Shown piece after piece: positions 12,285 to 22,722 of a stretch of 64,000 nucleotides of DNA. The stretch is taken from assembly GCF_004337985.1 (NCBI RefSeq), contig NW_021940923.1, forward strand, positions 682,001 to 746,000, in the 5' to 3' direction. The translations under genes were made by a program, and so were the position numbers. Each line of letters begins with the position of its first letter. Position 1 is the first letter of the stretch. The notes below the pieces were generated by a model. It searched no databases and had not been told where the DNA came from. It saw nothing but the letters and a program-made list of their open reading frames with translations. This DNA is from Pyricularia pennisetigena. Lineage: Eukaryota; Ascomycota; Sordariomycetes; Magnaporthales; Pyriculariaceae.

Positions 12285-12765
12285 TTCCTATCCCGGTAAC
12301 CAAAAGATATTTATACTATGCAAAACCCCGGAAGTCGAGTAATTTATTCCCTTTTTTGAGTAATAAACCTCTGCCGCATGGCTGAGCCTAATATAAAAAT
12401 AGAATAATAATCACAACATATATTTGAAGTTATAATAAATAAGCGCAAAACCTATATAGATAACGGCGGAACAACGGCTATAACCCAGGTCTCCTCCTCC
12501 TTTAAACCAAGTTAGTATTAAGAAGATGCTATTTTAAGCGAGGAAATCATGCTTTTAATAGAAGCCGCCGTCCTTTACACATACTATAGTGGTAGGGGTA
12601 AAAATCACTACCCCTAAACAGTGGTGGCGACTTTGTAGGTGTGTGGATCCTTTCGGAGTTAAGCCGTTTTTGGTAGTAATTCCGGCCCAAATCAATCAAA
12701 ATACAAAACCTCATACACGGGTAACCAGAACGAAATACTGCAGGTAATTAGATAAATATACGTAT
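12285..12765. other. AT-rich spacer with a short hairpin
   Basis: Non-coding. Around 12590-12615 a short inverted repeat pairs GTAGGGGT with ACCCCTA, followed by GTGGTGGCGAC. It may be a relic end of another DNA transposon; the evidence is only the hairpin. Confidence 0.35.
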
Positions 12766-14015
12766 TGAATTGAAATCGATTTTAAAGTTATTTACAAATT
12801 AGATTTACCAGTTTATATGCATACCGTTGGCGTTAATTACGTCACGCATACGTTAAAGTATAGTTTTTAACCGTTTACATAAATACGATTCCGGGATCGC
12901 CTCCCAAGCCTCCTGGACACGTTGCCGTATAATATTATACGGGATTTTATCCTGATTTCCATATTTCCATTATATATAATTCTTTATTTTGTTCCAAACG
13001 TCTTCGATAAAATTTAAATCCGGTAAAAAAAGCGGCCAAATAATCGTTGTAATACCCAATAACCTTATATATTCGGCAATATTTTTGGCAATATATATTG
13101 GAACGTTATTTTACATATATATATATATATATATATATTAGGGGGTTACCCGTAAACCGGATACCGATAATATAATTGTAAATAACCGGAACGATATATT
13201 GGTAATAGGTGTTCGAATTGATTTTACCCCTAGTTTTTTCCCAAATAACGCCCGGCCTTTTACCCGTAACCCCTAAAAAATAACCCCAAAACATCCAACC
13301 TTATTTTTTTTGGTAACGTTCGATTATATAAATTATATTATATTCCTCGTTAACCCTACGTATAACGTATTTTCTCATATGCGTTTTATACGAGGCCTAT
13401 ATTTCGTTAAACCAAAATATTCGTACCCAATTTTTAACGGTTTAAATAAAATACGTTTGTTCAAAAGCGAACCTTTTTTTGGCGTATGGTTTCGGTAATA
13501 GGGAGCTTTTTTGGGTATATATCGTCGGTAACCAAAAATCTGTAATGTATTCCTAATTACGTATATACCGTATTTACCCCCTAAAAACGTTGCAGCGAAT
13601 TGTTCCCAACCTATACGTTTATTTTCACGGTTAGCCGAAACGAATTCAACGATTTGGTCCTTTTTTTCTGCAATTATTATAAAGGGCCGGCCGGACCGGC
13701 CGCGGTGCCAAGGAATCGGGTCGATAAAAACTTAACGGATTTGATTTCGTAAATAACCAGTACAAGCACTAATTTGAAGTTTGGATAACCCGGCGTTATA
13801 ATAAAAAATACGAACGCGTGTTCGTTGGAATTCGGTAAAGTGTTTGGTCAAAATGGTAATTCACGTGATTTTAATAGCGATTTTGTTAATTGTTTTTGCA
13901 GGGCCAACAACGTATTGCGGCTATATTATTTAACAACAAAAAAACACCAAAAAATTAATTGCGGCCGTGATTTTAGGTATTAAAATCGTTGAATCAATAA
14001 ATACGTATTAACAAA
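12766..14015 (-). mobile_element. Tc1/mariner-type transposon relic (RIP-decayed)
   Basis: Approximate element around the transposase remnant at about 12825-13840. Candidate terminal repeats are about 12766-12795 (AATATACGTATTGAATTG) and, inverted, about 13985-14012 (AATACGTATTTATTGATT on the reverse strand), both followed by a variant of CGATTTTAA; they match imperfectly. The element is AT-rich, like the neighbouring decayed repeats. The boundaries are tentative. Confidence 0.6.
12825..13840 (-). pseudogene. Tc1/mariner transposase remnant (DDE superfamily)
   Basis: Read from about 13840 down on the reverse strand, the translation follows the order of a fungal Tc1/mariner transposase. An HTH part comes first (AGLSKLQISACTGYLRNQIR), then a second DNA-binding part (KKDQIVEFVSANRENKRIGW). 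The catalytic-region stretches include WMFWGYFLG, GKINSNTYYQYIVPVI and, near the end, FIEDVWNKIKNYI with QRVQEAWEAIP. In-frame TAG/TAA codons occur, for example where Trp is expected, and no frame is open throughout. The changes are mostly G-to-A/C-to-T, the signature of RIP. It cannot encode an active enzyme. Confidence 0.8.
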
Positions 14016-14418
14016 ATAACGATACCTTCAGAGAGAAGCACGAAGTACCTGTGGGTCAGAAGCTTCTAGATTACACCAAAATTAGTTAGCGTTGTGAAAG
14101 TTGCATCGACAAATGCACGGTGACAAGGGGGGTTTTTTTTGCCTGCCACCATAGTAAGATCTAAATATAGCTTTCCAATTAATAATTTGAGTACGGACTT
14201 GCCGTTTATGCAATGCATTTGGGTGAATCGCCCAAAGCAATAGTAGAGAAATAGTATATTAGCGTGTGTTCATGTCTCGCTAAACCACAAACTTTAGTTA
14301 ATATTATTTTGCATTGCAATTTCACTCTCTCTTTTTACTAGATTCCCACACGGTTTTAAGCTCTTATTTTATACACACTACAATTACCCCCTACACTTTC
14401 GCGAATTCATCCGGAAGT
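14016..14418. other. Upstream region of the candidate effector gene
   Basis: Transition from the decayed transposon to ordinary sequence. It contains the presumptive promoter and leader of the secreted-protein gene. No other gene is seen. Confidence 0.4.
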
Positions 14419-14800
14419 ATGCTGCCCATCAAAGCTCTCATTTTCCTTGCCTGCGGTCTTTCGGTTAATGCCCTACCCGTTAACCCTCAGGGACGCTCTT
14501 GCCCTTCTGTTGGCGGAGCCAACCATAACAGCAAATTGGTATATCGCAGGGGTGAAGACACCAAGACTGATGAGAAAAAGAACGATAATCCCCAGAAGTT
14601 CTACACGTGTGCAATTTGCGGTAAGAAAAGAGAAGGCACCAGGTATTGCAGGCCCTAGTAAGTACAGCGGTTTTATCCTTATCCTCAAGATGCTTGGTCC
14701 ACTGACTAGGTATTTTTTCAATAATAGCTATTGCTACGGCTCAATAAATGAACAACCCCCAACATTGCATAGCATCCCGGGTACATACTCGGCGGAATAA
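14419..14800 (+). CDS. Small secreted protein with C-terminal CxxC / C..C motif, candidate effector
   Basis: Proposed two exons: 14419-14657 and 14728-14800, with a 70-bp intron (donor GTAAGT at 14658, CTGAC branch at 14702, acceptor TAG at 14727), giving 103 residues. Unspliced, the frame stops at 14658, inside the donor. ATG at 14419 opens a clear signal peptide (MLPIKALIFLACGLSVNALP). A charged, disordered linker follows, then FYTCAICGKKREGTRYC, and after splicing RPYYCYGS, which gives C-x2-C-x9-C-x4-C, a plausible zinc-binding knuckle. Signal peptide, short linker and terminal CxxCG resemble the layout of zinc-finger-fold blast effectors such as the AVR-Pii group. That resemblance is architectural only and homology is not claimed. 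An alternative donor exists at the GGTAAG inside the CxxC codons. Confidence 0.6.
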
Positions 14801-15451
14801 GCAAAATCGTCCATCGATACAAAACCTGAGCACCATTTTTGGGATTTCTTATTCCCAACTCAATAGCCCTCAATTTCTGTTCTGTGGGGGCAGGTCATTA
14901 TAAAAAAACATATCGTAATAAGATAGCGATTTGGATATGCTCCCGAAAATTGTCCGGGACAAAAGGGTTGTGGAAAATTATATAGATTAACAAAACTGTT
15001 GGCAAACTCATTCGTGAGGTGTTTAGCTTGAATATTTGTATCACCTCATATCAAAAAGACAATTATAGAATGGCTTGCTATTAAAAGGTGTAACAGCTTT
15101 TCCCCCTCCTTTGGCAACCGTAGGAAATAGAGACGGGTCCATCTCGACCGTATATATTCGTATACAGGTCCGGCACGACGCCAATAGCTCCGTGTACGCA
15201 TTAATTACCTTTCTCTGAGGGTATGGACTTTCCAAAAAGCAGCTCCTGTCCACCAGGACGGTGCATTTCCCTGCGGTTAATAACAAGTTGGTTAAGTGGA
15301 TATTAAGTCTGTCAGAAATTTTTGACTGCACCAATCCCCATGTCCCCAATAAGCGGTGATTTCGGGCTCGCAACAACCCCCCGACAGTTCCCCGTCAGCT
15401 GAGCAACACAATTTAGAGCCCCAAACATCGAAACAATCAGAGCAGGATCCC
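14801..15451. other. Intergenic downstream of the effector candidate
   Basis: No supported gene. Short frames on the minus strand between 15041 and 15376 show no domain. Confidence 0.4.
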
Positions 15452-17464
15452 TCACGACGGCACCGAAAAGATACACGTCACAACTTGCTCTTCCCTTCTG
15501 AACCAGCCATCGTCTGTGGAGCAAAAACCTTCTCCCGCTTGAGGAAGAGACTGATACAGGAAGGCGATGGCGCCACTGACCACCATGGGCACGAATGGGT
15601 TGCGTATGGCGAGCGCAATGACGTGCACGGCGCGAGCGCGGGTGTCGGGATCGGCGGCGTTGAGAAGGGCACTGCTCGCGCCGCTGGCAGCCGACGAGAT
15701 CTCGTCGGAGGACGCGTGGGGGAAGATGGCAGAGAGGCCATGGTGGGCGGGTGTTGACGAAGAGCGCACCCGCCATGCCGGTGCCGAGCGCGATGCCGAG
15801 CATCTGGCTGACCATCATGAACCCGACGCCGTATGGGATATCGTCGGCCGCCACGGAGACCTGCGCGACTGGAAACCCGGCCTGGGAGTAGCAGCCGTAT
15901 ATCTTGGCGTCGGGGGATGTTTCGTCGACCGTATCTGTGAAGCGGGGAAGGAACCCAGGTAAGTGGACGGATCAGCAAATGGTGCAGGTCACAGTTTGGG
16001 GAAAATAACAAATATCAAGCAGGAGATTTAGGAAATAACATACACATAAGGCCGGCACCGATTGCCTGAAGAGCAGTGCCGAAAACGAACCAAGGGTAGT
16101 AACAGCCAATCTTGGCCATAAAATGGCCGTGGCGCCGCGGGAGAATTGGGAATAAAGAGGTATATAGTAAATGCTGATAAGGCAACCAAAGGCAGCCCAT
16201 GCTGGATATCGTGTTAGTAGACATTTCCTTTGATAAACGATCGGGGGAGACATACCCATATTACCAAACAGAATAACCATGGTGCGGTTTCTGAAACAGT
16301 GCATGGGGAACATGCATTATTGCATCGAGGTCCCGATTAAAAACATCTGCTGCAGCGTAAAAGCCACAGCAATGACCACAGTCAGTATAAATAAGGCAAT
16401 GCTCCGTCCGTGGTTCCACGACCAAAGAACACCTCCGAAGTTCATAGCCATCATAATGCACAAAAATACCCCAGCGGATCCCAAAGCTCCAAGGTAATCC
16501 AGTCGTGCCAGTCTCGCTTTAAGGGAAACGCCAGGCTGAGGGATGAAATCTGGCAGGATGAAAAATCAGATGGAAGCAACGACAGCCCCCACGATCAGAT
16601 TGATGTAAAAGGCCCCTGGGTTATTGTCTGTTAACCTTGGCTCAGGCATGCAGATCGGGCATTGACCGAGCACTTTACTAAGTTTACTTATATCGCCAAG
16701 TGGCCGAACTTTCGGCAAAGGCACCACCAAAGACAGGGCCCAAAAGTAACAATGCCCCAAAAAAGGCCCAACATGCCAAGGTAGCATGGAAGTTCCGACT
16801 CGCTCGTGTTAACGGAAAGGATAGTCACGATGCCCATATGCATACCGATACCACCAACGCCGGCTAAAGCACGACCGACGATAAAGGCATTGATATCGGG
16901 GGCGGCGCCGCACAGGGCCGATGCAGCCATGGACAAGACCGTGCCGCTAACGAAGAGAATTTTGGCGGAAAAGGTACCATATGCTTTGGACCAGGGGAGT
17001 ACGGTCGCTGCCGATGCCAGAGCAAAAGCAGCGGCCAACCATGGGACGAGGTCGACGTGGCCGAACGTGAGGACGATGGTCGGCTGGATTGTTGCCACAA
17101 TCGTCACATCGAGAGAATAAATCAGGAAAGAGGCGAGCAGAGAAACGACGACCAGAACCCACTGCAGTGGAGGTTGTTAGCACAAGGTGTCAGCGCAGAG
17201 GCTGAGCTTGGTGTCCAATGGTGCATCATGTAGTTATATACGCATGGATTGTTAGAATCACAACGTACCTTCACTCCGTGTACCGGGCGCGGTGAGTCGC
17301 TTTTGAGCGTCTCGTTTGCCTCCTTTCCGTTGCTCTCTGTTGTGCTGTCTTCCAGCTTTCCATCGGGAGGTGTAATCTCGCCAAATTTTGTGGTCAACGT
17401 TTTCTGCGGATCCGTTCAACTTATGGGCTGGCTTTGGGCTTTTTCGTTTTTGCAGTTTCGGCAT
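15452..17464 (-). pseudogene. MFS multidrug-efflux-type transporter, broken
   Basis: Reverse-strand pieces line up with a 14-helix DHA-type major facilitator. They begin with a charged N-terminus, then WVLVVVSLLASFLIYSLDVTI after an intron ending near 17161 and the helix-rich GRALAGVGGIGMHMGIV. Later come FGGAFAESSATWR, AFYINLIVGAVVA, YPWFVFGTALQAIGAGLM, DIPYGVGFMMVSQMLGIALG and NPFVPMVVSGAIAFLY. It is interrupted several times. No ATG is in frame with the N-terminal exon (an ACG sits where one is expected). A one-base shift lies near 16745, an in-frame TGA at 16566-16568 and a one-base insertion in the C run near 15765. The product would have been a plasma-membrane drug/H+ antiporter. Sequencing error could explain one shift, but not all. 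Confidence 0.8.
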
Positions 17465-17580
17465 ACATATCTGTGACTGCGATTTTCTGAAATATAAAAT
17501 TAATTTACTGGAAACGATAAAAAACAGTTAAAAAAATAATGAAGATTGCCGACAGTTGTATCCAAACCCCGTAACCATTT

Positions 17581-17783
17581 AGTTTCAAGGCTTATCCCCA
17601 AAGCCCAAAGCTCCACAATCAATCCACGTTACAATTCAATTACGGTTTTGCAATGTACCTCTGGGTCCGTCTAAAAAACCCTGAGGTTTAGGTTTAAGGG
17701 CAATTTGTCGATTTTCGCCGGTTATGGAGGTATTTTTTGGTATCTTGGCGATTAACATTCCGTTATAAAAAACTAAATAGAAA

Positions 17784-17836
<53 letters not shown>

Positions 17837-18212
17837 GATTGCACGTTGGATAGAGCATTTAATGCCGCTATTAATAACAATATAATTTTAATTTTATACA
17901 TACAATTGGGCGAATGCGATACCACCTGCCTTTAATCCGTTTATAACGGTAATCTCAGTGCTCAGACTAGACCAAACGCTCCATGTGGCTGAAGGGTATA
18001 TGGAGCGTTCGGTCCCCTGTGACAGCAGGGGTCTAGTCTGAACACTGAGACTACCTAAATAGCGATTGAACAGCGATCATATAAGGTGAATCACTATTGA
18101 GCGAGGGTAAATATAACCTGAACGCGGGTGAATTTTGCCTAAACAGCCTGAATAAAAGCGCGGCGAATCACGTGGTAAATGCCAGGGATGCAGTGGTCCA
18201 GATTCGGCGCAG
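17581..18212 (+). repeat. Dispersed repeat family, copy 3 (short), with minisatellite tail
   Basis: The left segment (17581-17735) matches copies 1 and 2, the core is reduced to about 200 bp, and the right module is at 17953-18052. In this copy the module is a near-perfect foldback: AATCTCAGTGCTCAGACTAG at one side and CTAGTCTGAACACTGAGACT at the other, with ACGCTCCAT/ATGGAGCGT inside. The tail 18053-18212 repeats the minisatellite and the end seen at 3474-3610 (for example CGAATCACGTGGTA and GTGGTCCAGATTCGGCGC). A 47-base poly(A) run at 17788-17834 sits where copy 2 has a short A-rich stretch. Confidence 0.75.
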
Positions 18213-20904
18213 ATAACAGTAAGTAATACGGTTAAGCGGTAACTATATATTGGCGGGAGCGTATTTTTGCAGTCCTTAATACCGTAGCCGTTACCGAACG
18301 CTTCCAGCAGTACAAAACAAGAGAAAATGGAGTTTTGGGTGCGGGAAAGCAGCTGCGAAGTTGTGAATAGCTTCGTTTCGGGCGTTTATTTTCTGGTGTT
18401 AAAAAGCCGGTACGCATGCGTATAAAATGTTGCGAAAAGCGGTGCAAAGGGCATTTGGGCTTGGGTTTGGGTTTACTCCGTGCATCCCCTGTCGTTACTC
18501 CTGTGCAAATAATATATATGCATATGGATTTGCAGTCGTTAGGCTTTTTGTACTGAGAAATGAAGCACACTGTAATGTGGATTTATTGGCCATGGAATAA
18601 CAACCCCCTTATATCACCGCTAAAGTAATGTGAAAACTTTATGTATGAAATCAATAAAGATATATGATTATTCAATTTCCATTGGTGCTCCTGCTGATAT
18701 TCCTCGTCATTAAACCTTATCCTGAATATGAACGATATTATAATTCATATCTGTTGAGGTACAGCACCAAGGAGAAAACGGTATCTCGTAGCCTCCAGCC
18801 CCTTGCAAATTAAAAATCCCGGCCAAGCTCAGCGGGAGTGCCTGAGAAACTCTATGTTTTCATGACGAGCGCGCGATACCAGTTGCAGCGCCTGTGGATG
18901 TTTTTCATCATAGCCTGCTTGTTTCTTTAGGTAGCGCGTACGATGAGCGGGGCGATGCGGAGGAGTGCTAGCCATATATTTTCTTGTTTTGTCGGTTTTC
19001 TCTTGGCTCTTTTCTAATTAACCATTGCGGAATACTGTGAGAGATTTTCCATGCTGATGTTGAGAACTTATAACGAAAGGAAGATGAGAGAAAAAAAAAA
19101 TAAAACTAGCAAAATAGTGTGATGGCGAATCCTCGATGTTTGTCCAGCTTACATCAATCGAGGCTTTGTCTCGCCAATAACATGTCGGCTCTGGGCAATC
19201 ATGGCCTGGAATTGAAGCGGATGAAGCAGCAGCTATGGGCCACCCTAATCTTGCAAAAGCATAGTGTGCGTCAGGAGTCAGGAGTCAGGACTAGCATATT
19301 TTTTTTTTTTTGTTTTTTTTTTTTTTTTCCTCGCACAGCCATGTCAAAATTGTCGGTAGTAATAAAAACAATTTTTGGCTTTGTAGTCGCAAAGATTTTC
19401 TTTGAACAACACTGTGGACCAACCGTTGCATTGATAGCCGCTTGCTAATCCACTGCTCGGTTGTCTGCAAATCAATGATCGCCCTGATCGCCCTGATCGT
19501 ATTTGAACGACGGCAGTTCGTGGCTGGTGCGCAAGTGCTAGCCGGCAGGAGATTCATGCCAATACGCGTCACGTGAAAGCTTACTTCGCTCAAAAAATAT
19601 GTAAAAGTAATAAATAATCCTCAACTGCCAGCGGAACACAAATAAATCAAAATTAGCACAAGCAATTTTATTCTTTCATCAGATGTTCGGTTCGCCAAAA
19701 TAAAAGCTGCGGTCCGCCCTTTTTTCCATGTCTTGTCAAGGCACCAAGCAAGCAAGCCAAGAAATACCACCGTTACAATTGCCGCCACCAGAGCCAACAA
19801 TCCCTCCAATTAAACCCTATATCCCCTCGGCTTCGGATGAAGCATGTGGCCATCGCATGAACCAATTGTAGACATATCACCACAGCCATAAGCGAGTCTC
19901 AAATTCAGGGAGTTATCGGGCACGGTTGAGGATGTTTGTTTAGAAAATGAACATGAGCCTCAAGGGCGGGTTCGCCCAGCCCGGTCTGCTTCTTCTCCGG
20001 TGCCATAATAAATCCACCAGGGCGGTAGGCAGCTGACTCGCACATGCTAATGCACAAAACGCTGGGCGGCCATTCGTCCCGCAGTATTGCTCCTGAGGTT
20101 CCACATACAGTTTGAGATTTGCCATGTTGGAAGAAAAGGGGGGGGAAAAAAAAGTAAGGACCGTGCGACCACCTCTTTCCAAATCCGGACTCAGTTGAAA
20201 ACTGCAAGATTATACATGTAATATGTATGCACTTTTTTCTGCAGATTTTCGTCTTTCCCTAGTAGGTTTAATGGCGGGATGATCCTCCACAGGATATTTC
20301 CCCCAGTTCGGGTGGCAACTACCATAACTGCCGCATCTGTGAACGTTTAGTTCAGAGCAGTAGTCTAAATATCGACGCGGTGCGGTGCGATGCCAATGCG
20401 ATGCTCCATAATAACGAATGGTTCGAACCAGCTTTAGGGGGGCGCACAGGTCCACAAAGTTCGGATGGCAGCGGAGAAGCATCACACCTTAACACACTTC
20501 GCCTGCGAAATCGTATATCGCTTAGAGTAAAGCGAGACCCATCATTCAGCCGTCATCCCCTAAGCACAAAAATAGATCTTCGACTGTGCGTTGAGGGTTG
20601 TTGACGATGTAGGCAAGATAGCAAAGCTGTGGAAGAAGTTGTATAAAACAACAGTGTTGTCCGTGTTGATGGCATATCTTGACATTTTTTTTCCTCCTCA
20701 CCTTGCCGACTCAGTCTTTCATTGCTGGAGGGTTTGCTGTTTTCCTTTTTCTATTCTCCCCTTTCTTTTTTTTTTTTTTTTTTTCCTTATTTTCTTTTCT
20801 TGTCACTCCTAGAGGGGTTTCCATTCTCTTTCATCCTTGTTTTTACTCTCCCTTACCTCATTATCTTCCTCTTATATACCTGTTGCACTAAAAGAAAAAT
20901 CAGC
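18213..20904. other. Intergenic, no gene recognised
   Basis: About 2.7 kb with only short frames. A 60-residue hydrophobic frame at 19621-19809 (minus) lacks an ATG and is not called. T-rich tracts at about 19300-19328 and a CT-rich stretch at 20680-20880 precede the next gene; the latter is a common fungal promoter feature. Confidence 0.45.
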
Positions 20905-22722
20905 ATGCATTTCTCTCTCGCAACCCTGCTGTTCGCCAACATGGCGGCTGCCGCCGTTCTGCCAGTGGCCCGCGCCCCTGAGCCCGCCCCGATTATTCTC
21001 CGCGCGGTGACCAGGAGGCAAATCCAGCCTGCTCAACCAGCCGCCGCAGGAGCAGAGCAGTTTGTTCCACGAGCAGTGAAGAAAGCCGCAGCTAAGGCCC
21101 CTGCCAAGGCTCCTGCCAAGGCTGCTCCGAAGACTGCCCCGAAGCCTACTCCTGCTCCAGCACCTGCCCCGAAGCCTACTCCTGCTCCAGCACCTGCCAA
21201 GCCGGCTCCTACCCCTGCCCCTGCCAAGGCCCCTGCGAATTCGGCACCCGCCCCCGCAAAGCCTGCGTCTACTCAGCCAGCTGCTGCTCCTGCTCCTTCA
21301 AAGCCCGCGGGCAGTTCCACTCCCGGCTCATTGAAGCCGGTCGTCACGCCTTCCAGCCCCCCTGCTACCACATCCTCCCAGGCCGCCGCCTCCTCCGCAG
21401 CCGCCTCCTCGGCGGCCGCGACGGCGTCCGCTCAGCCCCCCACCGGTGCACTCGCCCCCAGCTTCGACGTCGAGCTCCTCTACGGCAGCGGCGGCGACGT
21501 CGTCTCCCCTAGAAGCATCACGGATGACGAGGTTGGCATCGCAGCGGCCGACACCGATGTCACGGTGGAGGTGGACGGCAAGATGAAGTTCCCGTCCATC
21601 GTGCTCGAGAACATCAACACGATCAAGAGCGTCACCTGCACCAAGGGCCTGGTCAACATCGCTTTCTCCAACGCGGATGCCTACCAGACGTCCAAGCTCT
21701 GGCCCAACAACAAGTTCGTCGTCATCACGACCAGCTCCGGCGGCTGCGCGGCCGACGGCGAACGCGGCCTGTACCTGGTGAAAAGCATCGAGTTCGACGA
21801 CAAGAAGAACACGCTGATCGTGTCGGCAGACGCCACCACGGTCGACAAAGTCATGGAAACTGCCCACGTGACGTGGGTCAAGAATCCGACCGCCCCGAGC
21901 AAGTCGGGCCTGAACTTCCCCATCAACATCGACCTGTCAGGCACCGACATCGTCAGCAAGGGGCCCTTGAGCCTCACGGCGGACGTGGCCAAGTACACGG
22001 GCAACGTTGGGTTCAGCGGGTCCCTCGACTTCAACTTCCTCACCGGCAAGCTGAACAAGATGACGGCGGACATGAGCTACAACTCGGTGCTGGCGCTGAA
22101 CCTGACGGCGGCGCTGACGGCCAAGGATTCGCAGAGCGCCATGTACCAGTTCGCGCCGGTCGAGGCCAAGGTGGCTCCGTTCTCGATCCCGGGCATCCTG
22201 GACATGGGCCCGATCCTGACCTTTGGGCTGGGCGTCGAGTTCGGCGCCAAGGGCCAGGTCAAGGTCGCGACGGGCATGCGCAGCGAGATCAAGGACGGCA
22301 CGGTGCACATCGACTTTGTGGACGGCAAGAAGTCCAGCGCCGCCGGGTGGAAGCCCGTCACCAGCATGTCGGCCACCAAGTTCAGCGCCGACGTGAGCAT
22401 GCAGATCAACCCCTTCGCGACCCTCAACGTCGCCATGGGCGTCAGGGCCTTTGGCAAGCTCGTCGACCTGACGGCCGCCGTCGAGACCAAGCCCGTGCTC
22501 GTCAACAGCTTCAACGCCCACGACGAGGCCGAGGCCAGCTTCAGCTCCACCACCGGCATCACCTTCACCTCGCCCAAGGACAAGAAGTGCCCCGGCGGTG
22601 GCTGGTTCGCCAGCCAGCTGCAGCTCGGCGTCACCGCCGTAATCGGCCCCCTGAGCAACACCCTGTTTTCAAGCAAGACTCCTATTGCCGAAAGCCAGTG
22701 TTTCACATTCCCCAAGGTCTAA
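20905..22722 (+). CDS. Large secreted protein with Ala/Pro-rich linker and conserved ascomycete C-terminal domains
   Basis: 605 residues in one exon from ATG 20905. A CT-rich leader precedes it, and an open frame further upstream reflects only low-complexity DNA. Residues 1 to about 20 form a signal peptide (MHFSLATLLFANMAAAAVLP). Residues about 50-195 are Ala/Pro/Lys/Ser low complexity with repeats of the type PTPAPAPAPK, partly a 30-bp DNA duplication at about 21144-21199. The remainder is ordered, beta-rich sequence with few cysteines, for example IKSVTCTKGLVNIAFSNADA and FPINIDLSG. This layout resembles fungal secreted proteins carrying the uncharacterised DUF7029 and DUF7223 regions; that match is from memory. 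It probably acts in the cell wall or outside the cell. Codon use is strongly GC-rich. Confidence 0.8.
   Translation: MHFSLATLLFANMAAAAVLPVARAPEPAPIILRAVTRRQIQPAQPAAAGAEQFVPRAVKKAAAKAPAKAPAKAAPKTAPKPTPAPAPAPKPTPAPAPAKPAPTPAPAKAPANSAPAPAKPASTQPAAAPAPSKPAGSSTPGSLKPVVTPSSPPATTSSQAAASSAAASSAAATASAQPPTGALAPSFDVELLYGSGGDVVSPRSITDDEVGIAAADTDVTVEVDGKMKFPSIVLENINTIKSVTCTKGLVNIAFSNADAYQTSKLWPNNKFVVITTSSGGCAADGERGLYLVKSIEFDDKKNTLIVSADATTVDKVMETAHVTWVKNPTAPSKSGLNFPINIDLSGTDIVSKGPLSLTADVAKYTGNVGFSGSLDFNFLTGKLNKMTADMSYNSVLALNLTAALTAKDSQSAMYQFAPVEAKVAPFSIPGILDMGPILTFGLGVEFGAKGQVKVATGMRSEIKDGTVHIDFVDGKKSSAAGWKPVTSMSATKFSADVSMQINPFATLNVAMGVRAFGKLVDLTAAVETKPVLVNSFNAHDEAEASFSSTTGITFTSPKDKKCPGGGWFASQLQLGVTAVIGPLSNTLFSSKTPIAESQCFTFPKV

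Noticed and set aside
19621..19809. Minus-strand hydrophobic peptide frame
   Set aside because: Starts with TTG, no ATG, and no neighbouring exon could be joined.
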